Positions 7,901 through 13,200 of a stretch of 20,891 nt of DNA are shown piece after piece (within the stretch, counting starts at the first letter, position 1; every line of letters begins with the position of its first letter). The translations under genes were made by a program, and so were the position numbers. The stretch is from a virus. The notes beneath the pieces were generated by a model. That model worked only from the letters and a program-made list of their open reading frames with translations, made no database searches and had not been told where the DNA came from. The stretch covers positions 1 to 20,891 of the IMG/VR virus record IMGVR_UViG_3300025120_000704; one strand, written 5' to 3'.

Positions 7901-9865
7901 ATCGATATCATCATCAAGAGCAGTACCAGCAAGAGATTCCCTAAAACTCTGAGCAGCTTCAACATCGACACTCACTTTACCCCTACGAGCGCCGATGCCT
8001 TCCTTTGTCACTAACCCAAGGTCGTCCAACCTATTACGGTAAGAAGAAGCAATTTCAGAAAGCTCTTCGTCTGTCGCAAGACGTTGATCAACTCCAAGAA
8101 GATTCGTCTCCTCCAAGGCATTGAGTATGTTTTGGTCAGAGAGTTCCTTCTTATTACTATTAAGAATGGACTCCACGAGATTGAGAGCATCACCCTTGGA
8201 GGCAATGGCTAAACTAATCTCTGCCTCCTGCACAGGGAGTGCCGAGATGGCTTGGTAAACCTGCTCAAGCTCTTGGGGATTTAGATCATCCAGCCTCGCT
8301 TTGCCCACCAGTCTTCTGGTAAAGGAGTGGAACCCCATATCCCTAGACTTGATGTTGCGGGATTCAGCAGCTTGGTGAACATCCTCGGCGGTGCGGCCAG
8401 ACTCTGTTAAGGGAAGTACTTGCTCAAGGAACTGAGCGCGCTGCTCAACGGCTTGTTGCTCAAGCTTCAGAGCTTCTTCTTCCTCGGCCCTCTTTGCCGA
8501 ATGCTTCTGGATCTTAAGGATCTCAGTTCTGGCATTCTCAACTGCCATTGCTGCCTTCTTTTCCTTGGAGTCTTGGTACTTGGCATTGACCGAACCAACA
8601 CCACCAAAGAACATGGAAGGCCCGATTGCAGTTAGTGCAATCTGGATGTACTCGCGAGCAGCCTCTTCATTAGCAGGGCTGATCGGTTCACCAGCAGCAA
8701 GTCTTTCCAAAGCCTGCTGCCCAACTTCGGCAACCTCTTCCTCAGCCATTGTGGCAACAAAGCGACGAAGAGGAGTGAGGTTATCAATACTTTCAATCTG
8801 CTCTGCCAGAGTTCTCATGGCAGTTTTTTTACCAGAACTACTGAGTGTCTTACCTACGTTTCCTACTACGAGAGATCCACCAGCAAGGAGAACCATCATA
8901 GATTCGAGTGCGGTCTGGCCTCCAGCGATAGCTATCTGACCCAGGACATCGTAGTCCTCTTCAGTCAGTTCTTCTCCGCGCTCCTCAGATTCCTGTATGG
9001 ATCTTTGGAGATTGCTAGCGAGATAGTTAGTCGTCTGGGTTCCGGTGTAACCCAAAGTTCTTCCGACAGTTCTACCAATAGATGCAGCCTTATAAGCCTT
9101 GCTTGCACGGTTGGCAACATTGAAGGCACCAAGCCCCCTGCCGAGAACCGTCCCTACCCCGGTGCCCACAACAGCACCTACAGGGCCACCAAGCATCGCT
9201 CCAGCAACCGTTCCCATCCTGCCGAGGACAGCGCCACCAACCAGGGAGGGAGCCATGTAGCCAATGCTCTGACCAGTGGTCTCAGTGGCAAGCTCAAGCC
9301 ACTTGGCTGTGGCCGAGATCAGTCCCTCATCATCGTATGCCTTAGAGACATCCTCTAGAGTGGTGAGCTTTCCGGCACGCTCTGCCATCCGCTCATCAGC
9401 TTGCTTGACTCTAGCCTTGCCAGCCTCAAAAGCGTCACCGTCTCCAGTGACCCCACCATACAGAGCTTGCGCTCCACCGGGGATACCCTCGATGGAGCCC
9501 ATGAGCCCACTGTAAAGAGAGGAGAAGAAAGTCCCTTCTTCAGGAGCAGGAGCAGGAGGAGTGTATGCCTCAAATGAAGATGGGAACTGTTCTCTGGCTA
9601 ATCGACTCGCCTCTGCCCTACTAACACCAGCAGGAACATTCATCACAGAGTAGTCAGGTAACTGCAACTGGTAAGAGTTCTGAGGAATGTCCTCCTCAAC
9701 TTCTTCAGTTACAGTCTCTTCTACATCCATAGTCCCCGGTTGGAGAAAAGGAAACTCGGACAGAACAGCAGAGCCAGGATCCTGACCAGCGTCTATCGCC
9801 TGCCGCTCAAGTTCCTCAGCCCTTTTGCGTTGCGTCTCAGTCAGTGAAGTAAAGTCGAAAGACAA
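1979..9865 (-). CDS. Giant polyvalent virion protein: membrane segments, zincin, ADP-ribosyltransferase, putative BECR nuclease, LPD38 (2628 aa)
   Basis: This gene fills 38% of the window. Order of regions: Gln/Glu-rich N-terminus with 'VPAGVSRAEASRLAREQFP' (about 77-95); glycine-zipper hydrophobic segments (about 200-250, 309-339, 406-427); charged coiled coil (about 432-485); three beta-alpha modules (about 726-912); zincin protease (HELVH 1041-1045, E1128/E1129); ADP-ribosyltransferase (H1305, Y1329, E1425); a nuclease-like region (H1533, H1537, TAY at 1620-1622); and a C-terminal LPD38-type module (about 1700-2500). Large polyvalent proteins of phages and conjugative elements combine such effector domains and are thought to enter the host with DNA. 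The start is TTG at 9865: AGGGG lies 6 nt upstream and the next Met (about residue 46) would discard a conserved-looking segment. It follows the 606-aa ejection protein by 9 nt. I saw no frameshift. The domain calls are motif-based. Confidence 0.85.
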   Translation of the reverse strand: MSFDFTSLTETQRKRAEELERQAIDAGQDPGSAVLSEFPFLQPGTMDVEETVTEEVEEDIPQNSYQLQLPDYSVMNVPAGVSRAEASRLAREQFPSSFEAYTPPAPAPEEGTFFSSLYSGLMGSIEGIPGGAQALYGGVTGDGDAFEAGKARVKQADERMAERAGKLTTLEDVSKAYDDEGLISATAKWLELATETTGQSIGYMAPSLVGGAVLGRMGTVAGAMLGGPVGAVVGTGVGTVLGRGLGAFNVANRASKAYKAASIGRTVGRTLGYTGTQTTNYLASNLQRSIQESEERGEELTEEDYDVLGQIAIAGGQTALESMMVLLAGGSLVVGNVGKTLSSSGKKTAMRTLAEQIESIDNLTPLRRFVATMAEEEVAEVGQQALERLAAGEPISPANEEAAREYIQIALTAIGPSMFFGGVGSVNAKYQDSKEKKAAMAVENARTEILKIQKHSAKRAEEEEALKLEQQAVEQRAQFLEQVLPLTESGRTAEDVHQAAESRNIKSRDMGFHSFTRRLVGKARLDDLNPQELEQVYQAISALPVQEAEISLAIASKGDALNLVESILNSNKKELSDQNILNALEETNLLGVDQRLATDEELSEIASSYRNRLDDLGLVTKEGIGARRGKVSVDVEAAQSFRESLAGTALDDDIDSILPQSDYDAVLRYARLENNGYYPDLEKWKEITGSRNDRYYQYALDEAVARGDIAGDGSGRIVVPRTPKARKKKYAVEVKRGGGRLERLGTFDTQKEADQARKDYLAEAKAIGERGRGPVGIPELSVREVSRVIAANVTRPELAAFGPKGEPELVSEYEYEVKKSKEWVVKDRDGGILSYHKTPSEARQAIERRKKEGEKNISGVTSKEDIFSVVEYESGLESGKKTRARGVPVKKNDGILTEAEANAEAQRLRDKASGGAESFGRQVSEDGSIEEGLGLSAKDLAELREDPVAFAEKNFPISEDVPAEAASASEDLGKEVQKYLGKDRGLDLFKVELVDTINGDDGAQYDPVAGVIRIALDDPSLSNPNLSFEEKVAQANRLADHELVHWSLRSGLITRGEYNVFKRAAARTPIKPSVLAAINAAPSESIREYLKANNLEALPSDFTYQQLVDQLYAKQGKAEGWIRDDYIEEAIAFMAQDFGADRKNISGKPANIFQKMGRAIVNTGNAFRGAGFRSSDEVFQILYGDTFMQRLERDMMRDAYYKKRRHQDEYKRLIASITKAAYVDQTLQPSTVRALERTGAVAPTAELASLLAGVDQPTDAEEGGVEGQAEATTGRAARSRISPQDITDPSGSINPGAIRGIRLFHGTDSSVKGKIRSGNEGGSIGNGIYLTPDTDRASTYGSNVIEIEADIQNPLIIETDSSASLELRDPSIAALVQLGMDPDKAFESVEREYEEHGYVRNKIRSRARSKGYDGIVQFMDGDLAEVVAFQKDQLSEVKSEPDVTGGQGRQSLSRSSFKRDPRQDSEKNPVDRDKPTLPPYNAVPEGRNPNQILKALTWGNVSISPVGKFTGNKRVGIPVFIPAGSADLFGERHIERHDADIERNTPYANSEEFLSGFFRQLKNSPKDLSSGEISAHYDPWGKKVKFFWEGEGFDSPAVVVMQYSDTPTEYLSGPRYTVTTAYANENYSANSPDGSFASGPREGIAAEPESVRDFYDVNESFGSPFTGRRAASRLAAVSSAGEQKAIDAYMSPGGMRQRGNKQSFLDSITSAFRTYQDIPFWEEFRYQYIDKYDAIFRNEKAAAAKLRKEGKLGLTIPEMASTSAYAMMMLKDRAGAFLEAMLKYGTIDFTTVEGGDWMDGTVMVNDMGLENYADDALIFVPGEGVVRRRVEKPGVYEGSGGLIKILSSISRMNNSNVEKFFTYGRAVRAYRLDKQGKPVPNQFKGENMENALQIGYDNPEIAIAFANLQKWNKSLVDFSVKTGVLNDQQAEIWLEYADYVPFYLDTTGEMEGELREKFRRASNSEDDFKMLNSMLPKRPSKKYRGFDEGNLDDPIESTIKNSMALINEGMKNVASSRFLRNMVVTGDARRLDETNFADRKVEHSAVSVYENGKTVRYYVKDPFLHDVMVGSFDGQGPLEGITKVFALPAKILREGVTRMPDFLLANTTRDAILSWLTHGTSSNPISATTDSIKRIFNDTMAREEGGKSTQQRLTKAGAVGGLELKDVDLKGIEKRFSRKISSAGSVPEILTKTWDLLGDVGNFSESAARQRVFERTYDRELIRFRKQGKEKGLTGEALTQYADTHATGQAAFQAMEVLNFSRRGNSPMLRFLTATIPFLNARIQGMDVLYRNAYNGENTLGVDPDEAKRALMHRASLVFGAGVLYSLMHGIDDDDFENEAEYRRNDNWLISLGPLATESNKYIAIPIPFEAGILLKVLPEQLVRLALGESTGEGLRAVRHSIANTLAFNPLPQAIRPLVEQTTNYNFFTGQPIVPFYMEKMDQAQQYRGSTSALARVTGNLLPEWAGISPLEIDNLMRGYIGSGWNYIDLVTDIVINRPAFGLTDNVGELVTQKPFFRRFLVNNLGRGYAEDYYRMKDEVSRVVTTVNKLKTRDPSRVNEYRRENSEALRARSYVREVDKALKVIRAQRDLIRESGLSKEEKGERLRNLRRREIRIFSRMPKSFGGQG
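1982..1986 (-). promoter_or_regulatory. Shine-Dalgarno AGGGG that supports the TTG start at 1975
   Basis: Minus-strand AGGGG sits inside the last codons of the giant gene and is followed by six bases (including its TAA) and TTG. Motif, spacing and overlap with the previous stop repeat those seen at 9872-9876. Confidence 0.7.
2366..3628 (-). other. LPD38-type C-terminal module of the polyvalent protein (residues ~2080-2500)
   Basis: The region has 'MPDFLLANTTRDAILSWLTHG' (split), then 'FLTATIPFLNARIQGMDVLYR' and a hydrophobic helix 'LVFGAGVLYSLMHGIDDDDFE', the combination I associate with the large polyvalent-protein-associated domain 38 of phages. The preceding 400 residues (from about 1700, 'SFLDSITSAFRTYQDIPFW') probably belong to the same structural unit. 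It is present near the C-terminus of many very large phage virion proteins. Confidence 0.6.
4976..5383 (-). other. Putative BECR-fold nuclease (PBECR-like) region of the polyvalent protein (residues ~1495-1630)
   Basis: The segment has 'VGIPVFIPAGS' followed by 'FGERHIERHDADI' (H1533, H1537), then strands 'VKFFWEGEGFDSPAVVVMQY' and 'PRYTVTTAYAN' (about 1617-1624). A conserved 'F(G)..HI..(R/K)H' helix and a terminal 'Y.VTAY' strand are hallmarks of barnase/EndoU/ColicinE5/RelE-like toxin nucleases in phage polyvalent proteins. I cannot see the full set of active-site residues, so this is tentative; it might be another small alpha/beta domain. Confidence 0.45.
5546..5974 (-). other. ADP-ribosyltransferase domain of the polyvalent protein (residues ~1298-1440)
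   Basis: Motifs in order: 'IRLFHGTDSS' (H1305), 'GSIGNGIYLTPDTDRASTYG' (Y1329), a strand 'VIEIEADIQNPLI', 'SKGYDGIVQF', then 'DLAEVVAFQKDQL' (E1425). H, Y and E at these places match the ART fold (NAD+-binding H and Y, catalytic E), and the 'HGT…G.GIY.T…YDGIV…EVVAF' frame matches the ART-PolyVal type. It would transfer ADP-ribose to a host macromolecule early in infection. The target is unknown. Confidence 0.75.
6296..6913 (-). other. Zincin metallopeptidase domain of the polyvalent protein (residues ~985-1190)
   Basis: The domain has 'GVIRIALDD' (strand), 'ANRLADHELVHWSLRSGLI' with the HExxH zinc motif at residues 1041-1045 and the catalytic Glu at 1042, and 'YIEEAIAFMAQDF' (E1128/E1129), a candidate third ligand. 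The pattern 'DHE.VH..…G..T..E' and 'EEAIA' is that of the MPTase-PolyVal type of zincins found in large phage polyvalent proteins. It could process the polyprotein itself or cleave host proteins. Confidence 0.7.
7130..7690 (-). other. Three tandem degenerate beta-alpha modules in the polyvalent protein (residues ~726-912)
   Basis: Each module has two or three strands, then a short 'T..EA' helix: 'YAVEVKRGGGRLERLGTFDT-QKEADQA' (first), 'YEYEVKKSKEWVV…YHKTPSEARQA' (second), and 'FSVVEYESG…ILTEAEANAEA' (third). The repeat layout resembles small nucleic-acid- or peptidoglycan-binding beta-alpha folds, but I cannot assign a family. Confidence 0.5.
8576..9298 (-). other. Glycine-zipper / hydrophobic N-terminal region of the polyvalent protein (residues ~190-430)
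   Basis: The first hydrophobic stretch is 'VGGAVLGRMGTVAGAMLGG' then 'PVGAVVGTGVGTVLGRGLG', with Gly every third or fourth residue, typical of helices that pack tightly in membranes. Two more hydrophobic stretches follow ('LESMMVLLAGGSLVVGNVG' and 'IQIALTAIGPSMFFGGVGS'). Such a region could let the protein cross or line a channel in the host inner membrane during ejection. Confidence 0.65.
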
Positions 9866-9871
9866 GTCTAT

Positions 9872-9876
9872 CCCCT
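9872..9876 (-). promoter_or_regulatory. Shine-Dalgarno AGGGG that supports a TTG start for the giant gene
   Basis: Minus-strand AGGGG, six bases, then TTG at 9865. The site overlaps the TAG stop (9877-9875) of the preceding gene, so termination and initiation are probably coupled. There is no ATG nearby in frame. Confidence 0.75.
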
Positions 9877-11695
9877 AAGGAGTGCCGGGAGCGAAAAGAT
9901 TAAAAACTCGCGGGCTTCCAATAAGTGCGATTTGCTGTTTTCGTAATTGTGCTATCTGACTATTGATACGATTCGTCTCATCTGTTTCAGGCCCATAGCC
10001 TAATTGAGCCTCAAGGGCAGTAATCTGAGATTGAATAGCGTCAGACTGTTCCCTTAGCCTCGCCTGATGCGATCTAGCATCAGCACTATACAATTGGGAA
10101 GTCACGTCCCCGATAGCTCTTCTACTCTGGAAATCACTATTGGCCTTAGCAATTTCTCTGGCATCCTTGGTGTTCGCCAAGGCTATCCGCGTAGCAACCT
10201 GGTGCTCGTTGTGTTTTTGGATCTGGCCCGCGCGGAACCGCTCTCTCTCATCTGCGGCTTGCATTTGCGCATTACGGGCTGCAATTTTGCTCCTGTTCTG
10301 TTCCGCCTCTGCTGCCGCACCAAACCGCGCCCTCTGATCCCTGCTTTGCATCAAAGCTTGTCGGGAAGCAATTCGGGTCTTGTTGTATTCCCTTTGGGCA
10401 GCAGCATCATCCCCGTATACCTTGCCGATACCGCCAGCCCCAGCGGATAGACCTTCAGCAAACGTAGGGGCACCTAAAAGTCCTTGGCCTAACGCCATAA
10501 GGGCTCTGCCCCTAGTGACATCAGAATTAGGAGCCGGGTTCAGTTCTTCAAGCATCGCCTCAAACTTGTCGAGGTCGCTGTAATCTGGTTTTGTAGGTTT
10601 GATTTCATTAAGCATTTTATTGAAATCATCAAGTTGGGTGGTGTACTTCACATCAGGTGGGGATGCATCGATAATTTCATTGAGGGAAGTAAGGTCTGTT
10701 TCAAACACCGGAGGCGTGTATTTACCGATAGATCCCTTTACTTCATCGTAACGAGTCTGAAAGGAAGGTGAACCTCTTTCACCAGTAACAACAGGAAGGA
10801 GACTTTCACTAGCAGCAGCTACCTCAGATCCCTCACGAGTATCGAGACGTTTAACTCTAGATGTCAAAGGGACAACAACGTCCCTAACTACAGGCTTATC
10901 TTCCTTAACCGAAACACCTAAATCTCTTTTCAACGCATCCTTTCGCGACATCTCCGCCTGTCCACTCTTTTCCGAAGCATCCAGCATCTTTCCAAGCGTA
11001 GGGCCAAGATTAACAGCACGAGCAGAAGCACTGCGAAAACCTTCATCAGGTCTTGGCTTAGTGCCGGGTTCGATCAAAGCAGAAAGTCGTTGCATCTCTT
11101 CAATCAATTCCGGGCTGCGCAATCCGGCATCTCTTGCTTTCTCTAATTCATTAAGTCTTCTGAAAACTTCTTTTTCTTCAGGACTACCCGGCTTAACAAT
11201 TCGGCTTAAGCCGAAAAAACCGCCGCCGCGTTGCGTCCCATAGATCTCCGGTCCCAGGTTTATGACATCACCGTCTTTAAATCCACGGACAACACCACCA
11301 TCCCTCATCATCTGCGTAGGCATACCCTGCATCGGCATATCCATAGGAGGCCCCATCTCGGGAGGCATACCTTGCATAGCCATTTCCTGAGGAGGCATAC
11401 CTTGAGGAGCGCCCATACCTGGGGGCATCATCCCTGAAGCTCCCATGTCTGGAGGCATCATCTCTGGAGGCATGGCCTGACCTACGCCGGAAAACTTGGC
11501 GAGCATCTCTTCAGCCATGGTGTTAGTTGGAGCTTGAGCTTGCTGTTCAGCAAACCTTTCTCGCATATCCGCACGCCTGTTCAACTCGGTAAACACAAGA
11601 AACTGTGGATACTGACCAGAAGGGTTTTCCAATTCTCTTGCGAGGAAATCGTCAGGTAGACCCTTCAGATCATCTTCTTGCCGGATGATGCTCAT
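9875..11695 (-). CDS. Probable ejection/internal virion protein, 'LKGLPDDFLARELENPSG' family (606 aa)
   Basis: The N-terminus has 'LKGLPDDFLARELENPSG.YP.FLVFTELNRR..MR', a pattern shared by many marine phage structural proteins of unknown function. Residues about 75-129 are a Met-Pro-Gly low-complexity linker (repeated MPPEM, GMPP). Residues about 131-143 carry 'DGGVVRGFKDGD', related to a motif in the 400-aa protein. Around residues 340-395 are three repeats of about 23 residues (LTSLNEIIDAS; LDDFNKMLNEI; LDKFEAMLEEL). They are followed by a 'RGRALMALGQGLLGAPTFAEGL' segment (split by one turn) and a long coiled coil to about residue 590. It overlaps the 349-aa gene by one base, with GGGAG 6 nt before the ATG. 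The protein is probably packed in the virion and ejected with DNA. No enzymatic motif is visible. Confidence 0.6.
   Translation of the reverse strand: MSIIRQEDDLKGLPDDFLARELENPSGQYPQFLVFTELNRRADMRERFAEQQAQAPTNTMAEEMLAKFSGVGQAMPPEMMPPDMGASGMMPPGMGAPQGMPPQEMAMQGMPPEMGPPMDMPMQGMPTQMMRDGGVVRGFKDGDVINLGPEIYGTQRGGGFFGLSRIVKPGSPEEKEVFRRLNELEKARDAGLRSPELIEEMQRLSALIEPGTKPRPDEGFRSASARAVNLGPTLGKMLDASEKSGQAEMSRKDALKRDLGVSVKEDKPVVRDVVVPLTSRVKRLDTREGSEVAAASESLLPVVTGERGSPSFQTRYDEVKGSIGKYTPPVFETDLTSLNEIIDASPPDVKYTTQLDDFNKMLNEIKPTKPDYSDLDKFEAMLEELNPAPNSDVTRGRALMALGQGLLGAPTFAEGLSAGAGGIGKVYGDDAAAQREYNKTRIASRQALMQSRDQRARFGAAAEAEQNRSKIAARNAQMQAADERERFRAGQIQKHNEHQVATRIALANTKDAREIAKANSDFQSRRAIGDVTSQLYSADARSHQARLREQSDAIQSQITALEAQLGYGPETDETNRINSQIAQLRKQQIALIGSPRVFNLFAPGTP
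11310..11473 (-). repeat. Met-Pro-Gly low-complexity linker region
   Basis: About 54 residues are made almost only of Met, Pro, Gly, Gln and acidic residues, in degenerate units such as G-M-P-P-E-M. The DNA shows a loose 'ggaggcat' periodicity on the plus strand (gcataccttg, ggaggcatac, ggaggcatca). It is probably a flexible linker between the globular N-terminus and the helical remainder of the 606-aa protein. Confidence 0.75.
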
Positions 11696-12744
11696 TACTT
11701 TCTCCCTGCCAAATACGCGCCACCAAGAGTCGCAGCCGTGCCGATTCCTTGTTGCAGGATGCTAGGCCCAGGCGTTCTCACATAAGCATTGGCCTGTGTA
11801 GGCACACCAGAGAATATTCCAGAAAGGAATCTCATCTGCTCCATTGGATAATCAAACTCCCTCATGTACTCGGCAAAACCCTGATCACGAATAGACTGCT
11901 CAAGCGCCTGACGTTGCGCTCCCGCAGCGGACACAGCGTCACGCCTCTGACCTCTTCTGGCTTGAGCCGCAGCATCAAGTTCAGAGAAGCGACCACCCAT
12001 GTCGGCATACGCCTGAGCTTGCCGAAGAGTATTAGCTTGGTTCTCCCTCGCTGCTTCCATTCTCTCGCCGGAAGCGTACCGTCTCGATTCGTCAGCCATA
12101 CGAGAAGCAGTAATACCAGCAGCACGATCTCTCTCTGCCTGCTCTTGAGCATCTCGGTAAGCAGCCTCAGAGCCCCTTCCTTGAATATCCGACATAACCC
12201 TGCCTTGTTGTGCCCGTGAGACAGCGTCATCGACAGCCTCTCGATAACCACCCCGCGCACCCGAAGCGATTCGCTCCGCGTCAGATCTGTTCTGCTGCCT
12301 CTCAAATTCATCACCAGCAGCCAGCATCTCTTGGTCTACAACAGACTGCATATAAGGATTCATGTATCTCTGGGCTACGTCTTGGTCAAAAGTCCCAAAG
12401 TTAAAATCCCGACCTTGATATGTGGGTTGTATGGCTTGCATGCTGGACAGTCCACCCATCGCAGCACCTAACGAGGCATCTCTCTCCCCGGAATACATAT
12501 CGCCGCTACTGAACGCATCCGCAGCATCTTGTTGAGCGCTGCTCTGGAATGGATCGAACTGGGCAAACCGAGGTGAAACTCGCGCCAAATAGTCATCAGA
12601 GACTTGATCATATCCAAAAGGCTCACCCTGCCGTCCGCCATAAGCATAGTCCGCTGCTGTATCCGCAAGCTCCATAAGATGCCCACGGAGCCACGGAGCA
12701 TACGGAGATGCTGTAGTCGTACTTTTACTCGGCTTACCACCCAT
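11695..12744 (-). CDS. Probable internal/ejection virion protein, Ala/Gln/Arg-rich coiled coil (349 aa)
   Basis: The core is a long polar helix rich in Ala, Gln, Arg and Glu (residues about 125-290; for example 'AYRDAQEQAERDRAAGITA', 'RENQANTLRQAQAYADMGG'). It is preceded by 'FAQFDPFQSSAQQDAADAF' and followed by 'QSIRDQGFAEYMREFDYPMEQ' and 'LSGIFSGVPTQANAY'. The pair 'FDPF' and 'Q.…Y..F..YP.…L..G..SG.P' marks a protein family common near the end of the structural block in marine phages. The last 20 residues are hydrophobic and Gly-rich (IGTAATLGGAYLAGRK). Its stop and start form TAATG-type overlap with the 606-aa gene, and its own ATG has GAGGG 7 nt upstream. A role in DNA ejection is inferred. 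Confidence 0.6.
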   Translation of the reverse strand: MGGKPSKSTTTASPYAPWLRGHLMELADTAADYAYGGRQGEPFGYDQVSDDYLARVSPRFAQFDPFQSSAQQDAADAFSSGDMYSGERDASLGAAMGGLSSMQAIQPTYQGRDFNFGTFDQDVAQRYMNPYMQSVVDQEMLAAGDEFERQQNRSDAERIASGARGGYREAVDDAVSRAQQGRVMSDIQGRGSEAAYRDAQEQAERDRAAGITASRMADESRRYASGERMEAARENQANTLRQAQAYADMGGRFSELDAAAQARRGQRRDAVSAAGAQRQALEQSIRDQGFAEYMREFDYPMEQMRFLSGIFSGVPTQANAYVRTPGPSILQQGIGTAATLGGAYLAGRK

Positions 12745-12746
12745 AA

Positions 12747-13193
12747 CTAAACCCTCATAGATATGACGATATGCGTCACATCAAATTTATTTAAACCTTT
12801 TTCTTGCCTGTCTTCTGAACTCTTAACTAAATCAATCATGTTGAACTTACCAACAGCACGGTCTATTGAGACCTGGGCTGTTATCGCACTACACCCTCTC
12901 TCTCGGGCATAAGGCTTGAGGAGATCAACATCTTCCTGATAGCGGAACATCTGATCACCCGAACACATACAAATAAACATCTCCCTTTGTCCGTCCGGGT
13001 ACTCCATCACATCAGTGAGCATCACTACGGTGTAGAATCCTTGCTTTTTGAATAACCAAAGCTCAAGCATCCCATCGTAGACTTTCCTAACAACATCCTC
13101 TTCAGGTGGAGAATGATCGTCCGTCTTCAGTGCTTTATGAAAGTAATGAAGATCTTCATCTTCTAATTGATGAGGGAGAATTTTTGAAAGCAT
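12747..13193 (-). CDS. GNAT-like virion-associated protein, T7 gp13-type (148 aa)
   Basis: The order of motifs is 'VYDGMLELWLF', 'VVMLTDVMEYPDGQREMFICMCSGDQ' (split here between strands) and 'LLKPYARERGCSAITAQVSIDRAVGKF'. It follows the small acetyltransferase-fold proteins found in T7-like and marine podoviruses, with the pattern 'G…LW…VT.V..YP.G…I…G' and then 'A.E.GC..I'. The usual 'GR.GW' near the end is replaced by 'SIDRAVGKF', so catalysis is doubtful. In T7 the equivalent protein (gp13) is needed for virion morphogenesis. The gene sits between two ejection-type genes, which fits. The ATG at 13193 has AGAGG 4 nt upstream. I saw no close match to a Gly-rich acetyl-CoA loop. A different alpha/beta fold is possible. 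Confidence 0.5.
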   Translation of the reverse strand: MLSKILPHQLEDEDLHYFHKALKTDDHSPPEEDVVRKVYDGMLELWLFKKQGFYTVVMLTDVMEYPDGQREMFICMCSGDQMFRYQEDVDLLKPYARERGCSAITAQVSIDRAVGKFNMIDLVKSSEDRQEKGLNKFDVTHIVISMRV

Positions 13194-13200
13194 CGTACCT

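Noticed and set aside
8565-9358. Plus-strand frames of 117-124 aa opposite the N-terminus of the giant gene
   Set aside because: They are shadows of Gly/Ala-rich coding sequence, which lacks antisense stops. No ribosome site or motif.
1979-9865. Tape measure protein or T7 gp16-like transglycosylase as the identity of the giant protein
   Set aside because: There is no long uniform helical tape-measure composition, and I see no lytic transglycosylase motif near the N-terminus. The adaptor and nozzle genes point to a short tail.
11749-12314. Long frames on both strands opposite or shifted from the 349-aa gene (156 and 150 aa)
   Set aside because: They fall wholly inside a confident coding gene, have Ser/Arg/Leu-rich shadow composition and show no motif.
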